DNA from: Muraenolepis orangiensis
Taxonomy: Eukaryota > Chordata > Actinopteri > Gadiformes > Muraenolepididae
Length of the DNA: 64,000 bases
Assembly (NCBI GenBank): GCA_027704905.1
Contig: CM051015.1
Span: 15,204,192-15,268,191, forward strand
Direction: 5' to 3'
The notes under the pieces are model-generated. The model had not been told where the DNA came from. It saw nothing but the letters and a program-made list of their open reading frames with translations, and ran no database searches. The translations under genes were made by a program, and so were the position numbers. Positions 10,974 to 23,729 of the stretch are shown one piece after another (position 1 is the first letter of the stretch; each line of letters opens with the position of its first letter).

Positions 10974-12301
10974 TTTTGTCCACTAAGAATGTTCCATGTT
11001 CCATGCTGAAGCATTACTCTGTTTTAACATGGCTCTTTCACAACCCAACCTCTGTTCAAATCTATACACATGCATCATTGTCTTGTGAACTATGTTATCA
11101 GCATATCAAAGTGAAAACAAACAAACACACGTAACATAAGTGATGTTAATTTTTGCTGGCGGGTTATAGTGGTTAAAATACCCTTAACTGTGTTAATACG
11201 CGATTCCCACGGAGGCTAGGTGTGCAGCGGCCTCCATTTGGTTACGTGGGAACGTTAGTATGGTAGTGCCACCCGACAGCGCGGCCGTTACCTGTCCCAC
11301 CTGTGGCCACATCCCAGGCCTCCATTCCCTCAGCAGCACCCAGAGCCTGGCTCACCGCAGTGCAGAGCCCCACTACCAAATCCTGTGTAATGTCCCGCAA
11401 GGCCGGAAACGTGTTTACGCTCCACACGTGAGCGTCACGGGGCTGGCTAGCCATCTCCCTCAGTTCCCAGTCCACGGCACCCTGCACGCCCACCGCAAAC
11501 ACCTCCACGCCCGCCAGATGCAGCACCCGCGCCGGCTCGCTCACGTTGTCCTGCGAGAGGCCGTCGGTCAGCACCACCACCAGTTGGGGGACGCCCTCGC
11601 CGGCGCGGCTGCCGGACGCCGCGTTCATGTGGGCGCGGATCAAGAACTCCAGGCCCAGGGCCGTGCGGGTGTCCCCGCCGCGGTAGCGCATGGCCGCGAC
11701 GTGCGCCAATGCCCCCCCCACCTCGGTGTAGGTGTTGAGCTTGAACTCGGTCTGCGGCGTGCCGCTGTACTGTACCAGAGCATACTGAACACTGTCCCCG
11801 GCGCCCTCATGGACAGTTCGAATCACCCCCAGCAAAAACCGCTTGACGTGTTCAAAGTTCTGCCATCCCATACTCCAGGACGTATCCACTAGAAAGTATA
11901 TATCGGCGGGTAGGCCTTGTGCACAATCTTCAAAAGAGAAAACCCGTAGTTTTGAGCTGATACCCATTGAGTGACAAGATAAGAGAGCGCAGTACGAAGC
12001 CAAGTGGTATGAATGAAACCAAAATCGTTTAACTTGATGTAAATGTAGCTATACATTCTCACAGCCTCATTTGATTGTATTTTTTATCCAAAGTATACTT
12101 ACAGAACAGTATACATATCATTTTACCACTGTAAAAAACAACAAGGTAGTGGTAGTCTTTTTGGGAGATGATGAACAGAAACATGTACAACTTACCTTGC
12201 TGTGCATTGGTTTTATGGAGAGATCCTGCGAGCAGGAGGGCCAGGAGGGCGCACAGCGGTGGTGACAGATGCCGCCGCATCTTCGGCACCAGCAGGGACA
12301 C
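1..12301 (-). CDS. col6a3: col6a3, 5' part of gene (collagen VI alpha-3 chain), partial at window edge
   Basis: Gene-level entry; the coding exons are listed separately (12196-12280, 11292-11927, 9083-9676, 7942-8526, 7095-7718, 6309-6896, 5591-6196, 4539-5129, 3357-3956, 2609-3226, 1880-2464, 1100-1702, 406-987 and 1-178). The product is a secreted matrix collagen whose N-terminal vWA domains mediate microfibril assembly and ligand contacts. Identity rests on a signal peptide ending THAQQ-like (KTNAQQ), a first domain resembling human N10 (DIxFLVDxSW, SGSRAGEGVPQ, VVLTDG) and a second resembling N9. Every exon begins with 2 nt and ends with 1 nt of a split codon (phase 1-1), and all junctions fit GT-AG. 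The 7,475 coding nt here encode about 2,490 residues without any Gly-X-Y repeat, longer than the whole human N-terminal region. The collagen helix and C-terminal domains lie outside the window. Confidence 0.95.
406..987 (-). CDS. col6a3: col6a3 exon, 12th vWA domain
   Basis: 582 nt, phase 1-1, acceptor at 988-989 and donor at 404-405 (G|GTAAG). It encodes one complete vWA domain, starting GPSLKRDIVFLLDGSDDAKN and ending RRISRQKETASG. Conserved blocks are VAVVQYSNNAETNFNLNT, GSALQFVRNNIF and ILILLSGGRSRD. The metal-ion site is degraded: DGSDD in place of DxSxS, Ile at the usual Thr position (SQHIGSAL), and SGG in place of TDG. It shares the block AETNFNLNT with the 9th domain. Confidence 0.95.
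1100..1702 (-). CDS. col6a3: col6a3 exon, 11th vWA domain
   Basis: 603 nt, phase 1-1, acceptor at 1703-1704 (TTGCAG) and donor at 1098-1099 (GTGAGT). A 12-residue linker DTSNSGYVEQLN precedes ADIVFLLDGSDDMQ. Other blocks are IAVIQYSHEPTPGFYLNTYS, VNTGKALDYVARNIF and GVPQILILLSGRKSQDD. The MIDAS Thr is kept (LVNTG), but the Asp loops are altered (DGSDD, LSGR). Confidence 0.95.
1880..2464 (-). CDS. col6a3: col6a3 exon, 10th vWA domain
   Basis: 585 nt, phase 1-1, acceptor at 2465-2466 (TTTGCAG) and donor at 1878-1879 (GTAAGA). It starts DSEKTDVVFLIDGSHDARDG and ends TTEIKTLTG. The motif GTTNADTLELQT is almost identical to GTTDADTLELQT of the 9th domain, which points to duplication of neighbouring exons. 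The usual double Gly before the Thr loop is Leu-Gly here (HKLGRPLNTG). Confidence 0.95.
2609..3226 (-). CDS. col6a3: col6a3 exon, 9th vWA domain
   Basis: 618 nt, phase 1-1, acceptor at 3227-3228 and donor at 2607-2608 (GTAAGG). A hydrophilic linker, ASTNEQETDNSKR, leads into DIVFLVDGSDDSRSKF. The MIDAS Thr is replaced by Leu (YPNNLGVAL) and the third loop is LNGG, so divalent metal binding is unlikely. It shares RRLEGV.QIL.LL.GG with the 7th domain, AETNFNLNT with the 12th and ADTLELQT with the 10th. Confidence 0.95.
3357..3956 (-). CDS. col6a3: col6a3 exon, 8th vWA domain
   Basis: 600 nt, phase 1-1, acceptor at 3957-3958 (CCTAG) and donor at 3355-3356 (GTAAGA). It starts VELNATQKDIVFLLDGSDNT, with an Asn-Ala-Thr N-glycosylation sequon in the linker, and ends PRQPKSIPQTGLG. 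A lone Cys sits in the strand NTDCVSVVQYSSDP, where sister domains have Arg or a neutral residue. The Thr loop is intact (PLNTG). The 582-bp intron upstream (3957-4538) shows nothing notable. Confidence 0.95.
4539..5129 (-). CDS. col6a3: col6a3 exon, 7th vWA domain
   Basis: 591 nt, phase 1-1, acceptor at 5130-5131 (TTATAG) and donor at 4537-4538 (GTAAGA). It starts VDTAGGKRDIVFLLDSSEDS and ends KMEIEAPTIVG. Blocks are RMAVVQYSDDARVYFNL, RNTGKATQFVQENIF and RRLEGVPQILFLLTGGESDDD. The first metal loop is DSSED. The upstream intron (5130-5590) shows no other feature. Confidence 0.95.
5591..6196 (-). CDS. col6a3: col6a3 exon, 6th vWA domain
   Basis: 606 nt, phase 1-1, acceptor at 6197-6198 (TCTTAG) and donor at 5589-5590 (GTAAGC). 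It starts ELRVAEKKSDIVFLLDGTDG and ends EYPGIPSLIG. Blocks are VSVVQYANRPEVNFYLSS, MNTGAALQFVRHNIF and RMLEGVPQVLVLLTSEQSRD. The metal site is degenerate (DGTDG, TSEQ). An A-run codes EKK just inside the exon. Confidence 0.95.
6309..6896 (-). CDS. col6a3: col6a3 exon, 5th vWA domain
   Basis: 588 nt, phase 1-1, acceptor at 6897-6898 (TATCTAG) and donor at 6307-6308 (GTAAGC). It starts VTGDERDVAFLIDGSDNVAA and ends GDLRTRLVEG. Blocks are ISVVQHSETPTPYFYLNTY, LNTGSALKFMKETIF and NVPQFLIVVTGGRSSD. The first loop is DGSDN and the third is TGG rather than TDG. Confidence 0.95.
7095..7718 (-). CDS. col6a3: col6a3 exon, 4th vWA domain
   Basis: 624 nt, phase 1-1, acceptor at 7719-7720 (CTCAG) and donor at 7093-7094 (GTGAGC). 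It starts ELEITTVQTTKVVRDIVFLV and the first metal loop is DGSSY. Blocks are IGLMQFSERPKIEFYLNTH, LNTGAAMSYALSNMF and NIPQALVLITGGPAQDE. It ends DVTETYIETG. The linker is Thr-rich and could carry O-glycans (inference). Confidence 0.95.
7942..8526 (-). CDS. col6a3: col6a3 exon, 3rd vWA domain
   Basis: 585 nt, phase 1-1, acceptor at 8527-8528 (TTTCAG) and donor at 7940-7941 (GTAATG). It starts AVVVGKRDIVFLLDSTMGAT and ends VVITEGPG. Blocks are IGVAQFSNAARLEIDLNTH, VNIGAALDFVRKNMF and GVPQLLLLIASKRSSD. All three metal-site loops are lost (DSTMG, Ile for Thr, ASKR). The exon is GC-richer than those downstream of it. Confidence 0.95.
8720..8766. repeat. (GTT)n microsatellite in col6a3 intron
   Basis: About 15 GTT units with two GCT interruptions, in the intron between the 2nd and 3rd vWA exons (8527-9082). 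The rest of that intron shows nothing notable. Confidence 0.9.
9083..9676 (-). CDS. col6a3: col6a3 exon, 2nd vWA domain (human N9-like)
   Basis: 594 nt, phase 1-1, acceptor at 9677-9678 (TTAAAG) and donor at 9081-9082 (GTATGT). It starts AQPSADLVLLIDGSENVGAA and ends LEVRNEFTEG. Similarity to human N9 is clear from LIDGS.N.G..NF, LGFAGGE-like LSFTGGEEANLGAALD, RVPQALVVISAGPS.D and YIVKVAQ. The metal site is degenerate (DGSEN, Leu for Thr, SAG). Confidence 0.95.
10583..10650. repeat. (ATT)n microsatellite
   Basis: Trinucleotide ATT/TTA array, perfect for the last 40 bases, with an imperfect AT-rich left half. Confidence 0.9.
10693..10772. repeat. (AT)n tract
   Basis: Alternating AT with ATAC/ATGT interruptions, self-complementary. 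It lies 25 bp from the GT array at 10797-10972. Confidence 0.9.
10797..10972. repeat. (GT)n microsatellite, compound with GTGC
   Basis: About 175 bp of GT repeats with GCGTGC interruptions inside a col6a3 intron. Read from col6a3 pre-mRNA the strand is (CA)n, a possible hnRNP L target (inference). Confidence 0.95.
11292..11927 (-). CDS. col6a3: col6a3 exon, 1st vWA domain (human N10-like)
   Basis: 636 nt, phase 1-1, acceptor at 11928-11929 (TTTGAAG) and donor at 11290-11291 (GTAACG). An alternative donor 9 nt upstream (GTGGGA, exon low end 11301) keeps the frame. It starts DCAQGLPADIYFLVDTSWSM and ends AWDVATGGTG. This is the only domain in the window with a full MIDAS: DTSWS, Thr in GGDTRTALG, and LTDG. 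SGSRAGEGVPQLVVVLTDG closely follows human N10. It has an N-glycosylation sequon (DNVSEP) and two Cys (DCAQ, GLCTAV). The exon is markedly GC-rich compared with exons 4-13. Confidence 0.95.
12196..12280 (-). CDS. col6a3: col6a3 exon 2, start codon and signal peptide
   Basis: The ATG is at 12280-12278, with A at -3 (GAAG|ATG). It reads MRRHLSPPLCALLALLLAGS then LHKTNAQQ, a classical secretory signal with a basic start, a Leu/Ala core and likely cleavage near TNA|QQ. The layout matches human COL6A3, whose signal peptide ends THAQQQQ. Donor at 12194-12195 (G|GTAAGT), phase 1. An acceptor (CTTGCAG) at 12302-12303 means 21 nt of 5' UTR precede the ATG here and a further non-coding exon lies upstream at higher coordinates; I could not locate it. 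Confidence 0.9.
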
Positions 12302-12429
12302 CTGCAAGAGTCAGCACAGGATGTTGTCATCGTGTTGTCAAGGCAGCGCAGGATGTTGTCATTGTGTTGTCTAAGTGTGAATGTCTGTATGTATGAATAT
12401 GAATAGATGAATGTCTTTCATAATTTAAT

Positions 12430-12540
12430 CTACACAGTACCTTTTTCTAGATGTCCACTATTTACGGGCAACGTGTCATAGCTAGTATTCTACACGTCAC
12501 GGCTAGTACTTTACATGTTTTGGCTAGTATTTTATTCAAG
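12430..12540. repeat. Minisatellite, GGCTAGTATT-type units, left part
   Basis: Units of about 27 bp containing GGCTAGTATTTTACAT-like sequence (CACGGCTAGTACTTTACATG, TTTTGGCTAGTATTTTATTC). Similar units resume at 13020-13125, on the other side of a retroposon-like block, so the array seems to have been split by that insertion. Confidence 0.65.
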
Positions 12541-12990
12541 ATTCAAGATTCACAATGTTTTTGTTTGCCATGTGCAGCAAGTACTAAGGAATGCTTACTC
12601 CACATTCCCTCCAGAAGTATGTATTTCTTAAACAATACTATACTATACACTACACTATGCAATACTATGCAATACTACACTATCCAGTAATATACTATAA
12701 ACAACACTATAAACGATATGCTAAATATTATACTATAAACTATAAACGATATACTATAAACAACACTATGCTATATCTATCTGCAAATATCTCATACCTA
12801 CTCTATAAGTTATTTTATACCTGTTTTTAGTAGTCGTTTTTTCGAAGACTGTTTTTACATATTTCAGCTGTACATTATATATTACCATGCACTTTACTGC
12901 AACATGTGCACTCTGGTTAGATGCCAAATTATTTCCGCTGTACTGTACTTGTGCTGTGCAATGACAACACATTTCATACATGGGGAATGG
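12536..12990. mobile_element. Retroposon-like insert, family R1/R2
   Basis: It begins with doubled AAGATTCAAGATTC and a TTTGTTTGCCATGTG core, continues with GCTTACTCCACATTCCCTCC, then an ACTATAAACAACACTAT region, and ends near CTTGTGCTGTGCAATGACAA. The left part recurs at 13591, 25021, 32826, 44288 and 50391, and reversed at 55560. The right part recurs reversed at 58474-58535. This looks like a non-autonomous LINE-tailed retroposon; I cannot name the family. Confidence 0.6.
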
Positions 12991-13019
12991 TGTAAAAAGC
13001 ATTTAACAGAACAGTGCAG

Positions 13020-13125
13020 TACCATTATGTATTTTACATGCCATGGGCTAGTATTCTAGATATCATGGCTTGTATTTTACATTGTATGGCTATTATTTTA
13101 TATTATATATACGATATAAATATAT
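13020..13125. repeat. Minisatellite, GGCTAGTATT-type units, right part
   Basis: About three more units (ATGGGCTAGTATTCTAGATA, CATGGCTTGTATTTTACATT) continuing the array seen at 12430-12540. Confidence 0.6.
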
Positions 13126-13364
13126 ACATTTTAAAAAGCAGAGTAGCTACAGCGGTATTGATGACTGAGGTGCCGCAGACAGAGAGGGGTTAATCATTAG
13201 AGCCTTTCTCTCTCTACCCAACTTTGCCTTCAGATCCATTGTGTGTTCTAATGGGGCCCTCTGCACCGGAGGAGCCACCGAGCTGTGTGTTATGAAAGCA
13301 TGCATAGCTGACTCTATAAACATTGAACAGGGCCGGGGCCGGCACATGTGTGTGTGTGTGAATG

Positions 13365-15761
<2,397 letters not shown>

Positions 15762-15800
15762 AGAAAACTGATGTCTTACGGCACCTTTTGTAGGCCAAGA

Positions 15801-15801
<1 letters not shown>

Positions 15802-15852
<51 letters not shown>
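15802..15852. repeat. (AC)n microsatellite
   Basis: 51 bp perfect AC, in inverted orientation to the TG array at 15624-15759. Confidence 0.97.
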
Positions 15853-15855
<3 letters not shown>

Positions 15856-15930
15856 CAACAGGCTGAGCCACAAGATGAAAGAGAAACAATAATAATGACA
15901 CACTGCTTGCCACCCACTGAGGGGGACCCC

Positions 15931-16036
15931 AAGAACCACAGAACATAGAACCGTCTCCAGCAAGAACCACAGAACATAGAACCGTCTCCAGCAAGAACCA
16001 CAGAACATAGAACCGTCTCCAGCAAGAACCACAGAC
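15931..16036. repeat. 31-bp minisatellite, 3.4 copies
   Basis: Unit starts AAGAACCACAGAACATAGAA. Starts are at 15931, 15962, 15993 and 16024 (exact 31-bp period), and the copies are nearly identical. Confidence 0.95.
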
Positions 16037-16139
16037 ACCACGCCCCTCTTAGACCCTCATACCCAATGAAAGGCATGTGATCATGGAGTTAGCATACAGA
16101 CACAAAGCCATACACAACCACCCAGACCTCACCCCCCCA

Positions 16140-16479
<340 letters not shown>

Positions 16480-16599
16480 CCAGCTGTCTACCTCTCCAGG
16501 TCTCCTGTACATGACAAATGTGTTGCAGATGAGGGAAAAGGATGGATAGTAAAGTTAAAGGGGACGGGTTTGGGTGAGGAGGAGATCCAGCAGACACAG

Positions 16600-18960
<2,361 letters not shown>

Positions 18961-18965
18961 AACAG

Positions 18966-19001
18966 AGGAGGAGGAGGAGGAGGAGGAGGAGGAGGAGGAG
19001 G
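18966..19001. repeat. (GGA)n microsatellite
   Basis: Twelve GGA/GAG units inside a longer purine-rich block. Confidence 0.9.
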
Positions 19002-20399
19002 GTTGGAGGAAAGAGGAAAAAAGGAAAATCTGAGTCTTAAATGAGAACCAGACACACAGACCTGTTTGGAGTAAGGGGGGAATGGTGGATGATGTCACAG
19101 ACCTTCATTGGGGGACCTTCATTTCTCTTCTATGTAAAATCATCTTCATCTATCCGTTAGCCCTCAAATGTCTTTATTCATGATGACCCAATGGGTTTTC
19201 AGCACACTTTTTTCAGCTATTATCACGGTTCATTTTTGCAGGGCGTGTTCAATTCGATTGGAGAATGAAGAATACTATGTGTCCCAATAGATGCACCTTT
19301 GGGATTTGTTTCTCTCCAAAAAAATGTTTACACTTGCAGATGTTTCAAGTAGGAATGTGCAACAGACAGTGCTGTGGGCTTGGCAGGGATTGAAGCGATA
19401 AGACTGTGCTGCCTGGGAAAAAGTACTGACACACTGTGGTAAGCGTAATTAGTGGATCCTCAGCATATCAGGCTGCCTTTCATGGAGACTTGTTACAGCT
19501 GTTGCTGTAGCTGACTGATTCCAGACTGAGAAGTAGACTCTAGAGATCCCCTTTTTGTGTTCCAGTTTAAACAGTTGTCACTTGGACGTTGAGTGCATCA
19601 GAGTGTTTTATTGGTTAAAGTGATTTAATTTGGTGGGTTTTTGTTGTGTAATTGAAATTTCACTGCGGATATGAAAATATATCATCGAGACACAATGCAA
19701 CCACAGAAAGTAGTCAGTATTAGCTTACATTGCCCACAAGTACGCAAGAAACACAACTCGACAAGGCTGTGGTAATTCTACTTTTTACAGCACCAACTAT
19801 GATCTAACACTGACAGCATATTTTTCCAAGTTTACGACAGGGCATGCGTAGAGTGGACAACTACACAGAACAAGATAAATGAGCCCAGTCCAGGAGTACA
19901 AGCTTGCTGTAGTGGACCCCTGCATTTCTTCTGTCAGTGAGCAAGACCTCAGCTATTCTCAGTGGTCTCAGCACAGCCAACCTGGCACTCACATCCCTTT
20001 CCACAAAAACTCTGAACTATGCGCCCCAACTATGATAACTCACAGAATATGTAGTCGAAAATAATGAAAAGAACAAAGTCTTAGAAACTCAATTATTGAT
20101 TGAACCTTGAATGCAAAACAATGAAAGAATCACTGTAGTATTTCCTGTGTGTTTCTATGAACGTTCATCATCCAGCCTTAATAGGTCAACACTCGCACAC
20201 GCCCCACTTCCTGCATTGTGGTGTGCTGTTATGGTGCTGCTAGGCAACCCCATCCTGGAAATTCTGTTGCATCCCACGAGACTACAAGCTTGTAGTCTTG
20301 TGTTCAGATGAAGGCCTGCGGTGTGGCTGGAGCCACACCACCGTTGGCCGTTACAAAATGAGGGCTTTCTGCTGACGGCATCGTCAGTTTGTCATCATG
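19002..20399. other. Intergenic, no recognised feature
   Basis: Non-repetitive sequence without a supported exon or known element. Confidence 0.55.
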
Positions 20400-20491
20400 A
20401 TTAGGATGATGAGGAAAATGATGGGGAGGAAAATGAGGAGGACAATGAGGAGGACAAAGAGGAGGACATGATGAGCACAATGAGGAGGACA
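20400..20491. repeat. GAGGACAATGAG-type minisatellite, left block
   Basis: GA-rich units containing GATGAGGAAAATG and GAGGAGGACAATGAG, the same style as 20683-21005. It is separated from that block by a transposon-like insert. Confidence 0.8.
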
Positions 20492-20682
20492 TTACATTTC
20501 ATAACATTTCAGTCATTTAGCACAGGGGTTCCCAAACTTTTCAGCCCGTGACCCCCAAAATAACATTGCTAGAGACTGGCGACCCCCCACTATCACCGGA
20601 GGGGACTGAAACGTAAAAAAAACGTGTGCACAGATTTTCACAATCGCAAACACCGTGAAGTCCAACGGGGGGGGGGGGGGGT
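20492..20682. mobile_element. Composite transposon fragments (SINE-tail piece plus hAT-like end)
   Basis: The left part resembles a reversed fish SINE tail (ATTTCAGTCATTTAGCA). It joins CAGGGGTTCCCAAACTTTT, which resembles the terminal inverted repeat of hAT/Charlie-type DNA transposons, followed by CGTGACCCCCAAAATAACAT. A G-run (20667-20681) closes the block. It interrupts a minisatellite. No transposase is present. Confidence 0.5.
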
Positions 20683-21005
20683 TAAGGACATGATTAGGAC
20701 AATGAGGAGGACATGAGGAGGACATGATTAGGACAATGAGGAGGACATGAGGAGGACATGATTAGGACAATGACAAGGACATGAGGAGGACATGATTAGG
20801 ACAATGAGGAGGACATGAGGAGGACATGATTAGGACAATGAGGAGGACATGAGGAGGACATGATTAGGACAATGAGGAGGACATGAGGAGGACATGATTA
20901 GGACAAGGACGAGGACATGAGGAGGACATGATTAGACTGCAGGACATGAGTAGGAAATGATAAGGACAATGACAAGGACATGATTTGGACAATGAGGAGG
21001 ACTTG
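20683..21005. repeat. GACATGATTAGGACAATGAG-type minisatellite, right block
   Basis: About ten units of roughly 33 bp built from GGACATGATTAGGACAATGA plus GGAGGACATGAGGA, with degenerate units at the right end. Confidence 0.9.
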
Positions 21006-21363
21006 GCACTCCAGCAAAATCTTTTTTTTTTATGCCACCAAAGTTAGGATATCATTACGTAACCCTGATTTGACGTGTCACATATTCACACAGCAAGCGC
21101 TAACTAAACCCAGAGCTCCAGATCACAACCTTTTTGCGGTCCTTTGACAAGGCTAATGACGACATTGTTGTGCGCTTTTAAACGGCAGGTTCACAGCAAA
21201 CCTGACATCTGTGCTAAACGTTTGATGTACGCCACCTAGCTGACCTCATATGGGTGTGGGTAAAAGAACAGGAGATGTCCACTAAACCCACGCCTTGTTT
21301 TAGCTAATGACACCCAGCTGTGATTTATACATAAATCATTTGGAACTTTAAATTCCATTGGTC

Positions 21364-21546
21364 CTATATATATATATAAATAAATATAAATATATATAAA
21401 TATATATATATAAATATATATAAATATATATATATATAAATATATACATATATATATATATATACATTTATATATATATATATATATATATACATTTATA
21501 TATATTTATATATTTTAATTTATATATATTTATTTATATATATATT

Positions 21547-21590
<44 letters not shown>
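21364..21590. repeat. (AT)n-rich tract
   Basis: About 225 bp made only of A and T runs with rare C, in ATATATAAATA and TATATTTATA forms, the first mainly left and the second mainly right. The tract is therefore largely self-complementary. Confidence 0.9.
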
Positions 21591-21591
<1 letters not shown>

Positions 21592-23729
21592 AATAGTTAG
21601 CACACATTACAGTGTGTCATCTGAACACTCAGATGACGTTCTGGGTGTGGCATAAACCGTTCTAGGCTCCTTCAGAGTGTGGAAAGTGAAGAAACAAATC
21701 ACGAAACGTTAGTTACCATGATTTGCCGCACCATGAAACACTGTACTGTTTATTTTTTTCTAGACGAATAAAAGCAAAAAAGACTGTGAGTCACACTAAA
21801 CTGGACTATTTCAACTTGTTAGCACATATTTCCCTGCCGTGTCCGAGGCGAGGTCATTACGACTAGGAACATGCTGCTCAGTGGGTACTAGTAGGAACAA
21901 GCTTCTCAGTGGTTTGGGGTAAAATGGGTCGCTCCGTTAACATGCAGATTTCCACGCAGGCCAAACCAACATAAGGGAGGCGCTGGATTGGCTTGAGCAT
22001 ACTCACACCATGGCCCATGTACTACTTGCACCATCTCATATGAAAGAACCGTGTTGACAAAATCATTATACCGTTGTATTATGAGAAACATCCTAAAATA
22101 AGTGTCAATGGTCCATAACACGTGGACAGTAATTATTTGGTTCTGAAATAATAGTTGTTTGTATGCAATTCATGGATTTTGGAGGGTTTAAAGCATGAGT
22201 GCATACATGGACATCAGACTGGGCTCCAGTGGTAATGAAATCCCTAAGCCTTGCCGTGTTAGTGTAATGCTCTATCAGTTGAGCAGGACCATGGAATGGT
22301 ATGTCTCTTTGACACCCAACATGGCCAAACAGCCATTCGCAATGAGCTCCAGTTCCTCGCCAAAATAAACAGAGAAAACTGCTTCGGACTTAAACTTCTC
22401 AACAAAGAATGCGGTAGAATAGAATGATGGGCAGCAACACAGAGCATGCCTCAAAGACCTACTGTTCGTCTTCATACAATCTCCAGCAGGGATGAGTTAA
22501 CAGAGTCAGAGGCTGGGGTTGAAGGTCAATATTCAGTTCAGTCGCATGCCAGGCACAAAACAAGCCAACATTACCCTCTCATTAAGAACTCCCAGCGGGG
22601 GATTCCCTTCCTGTTGGGCAAACAGTAAATTATAGGAACACAAAGGTTGGTTTGTTGGATGTTATCAAAGTCCAGTGGAACTATCCATGATGGTGATGAA
22701 AGAATGTATTTTCACACCTACCTTCTGATAAACTGATTGTTAATACTTTTAACAAGATAGAGTACAAGCTTCACCAGAATACCTGCTCACACATCTATGT
22801 GTGACACATTTCAACATTGAGCCCAAAAATGCAGCTGCTTAATTTCCATGACTTTACCATGTGACTTCCTGTAAAATGGCCTGCATGGGCTGAAAAAACG
22901 TAAATATAATCCAGCATTAGGATCTTTATAGTATAACTGAACAACCACATGCTATTAGGCTACACCATTGCTCTAACAGGAAACAGAAATTAATTTAAGG
23001 CCTCCCCCAAAACACACATTATTTGACTACAATGGTACTATGAAATGTATGTACTATGAAAACATGTTTATTGAGTCAGAGTGTAGCATTAATTACATCT
23101 ATAAATCCCAATATTAAATCAGGGGAGCCAATGGGTGCATACATGTTTAATTTTGTAGTTTTTCTATAACTATACACGCTCACAGATATGTGTAATTGTA
23201 TGTGTTACCACATGTAGTAGTAGGCTGGCTCTAATGTGTTTGACTCTACTTTTCTATCCTTGACTAAAAGCTATGTCCAGCCAGCTCACATAATGTTTGA
23301 GTTTTTAATCCACATGAACACCGACCTTCACAGTGAAGAATGCTGGAGAATATTTCTATGTTGATAATCAAAAGTACTTCAAACTAATAAATGTTGACCA
23401 GCTTTGTACGCAGTATCGCTGACTAGAACATTTTCAGAGCCAGTCTGCAGTATAACTGTTCTCTGTACTGGAGGTTCTGGCTCCAGAATGATGGTTCAAG
23501 TCAATATTACAAGTTTAAGCAGAAATGTAAACTTAGCTATCAGCGACACAATTTATTAAGTTATTTAGCTAAATAAATGTTGAAAAACCAGAAAGAGATT
23601 TCTAAGTAAATATGCACTTTTTATCTTCAACTTAAATACAACATAGATTGCATTTTAGTCAATGTATCTAGGCTTCTTAGCTATGTAATATGTCCAGGAA
23701 AATTGCAGTACTACTACTAAATATACAGC
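21591..23729. other. Intergenic, mostly unremarkable
   Basis: No supported gene. A degenerate tRNA-like stretch on the minus strand is listed separately at 22213-22290. Confidence 0.55.
22213..22290 (-). mobile_element. Degenerate tRNA-derived SINE head
   Basis: Read on the minus strand, TGCTCAACTGATAGAGCATT resembles a tRNA D-arm/box A, followed by ACACTAACACGGCAAGGCTT and a decayed box B (GGGATTTCATTACC). The order and spacing fit a tRNA-derived SINE head; the box B is too poor for a functional tRNA gene. Confidence 0.4.

Larger units (their letters stand above)
9677..11291 (-). other. col6a3 intron with clustered simple repeats
   Basis: Intron between the 1st and 2nd vWA exons. It holds an (ATT)n tract at 10583-10650, an (AT)n tract at 10693-10772 and a GT/GC-rich tract at 10797-10972. 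The remaining sequence (9677-10580 and 10975-11290) is AT-rich and shows no ORF or recognisable element. Confidence 0.85.
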
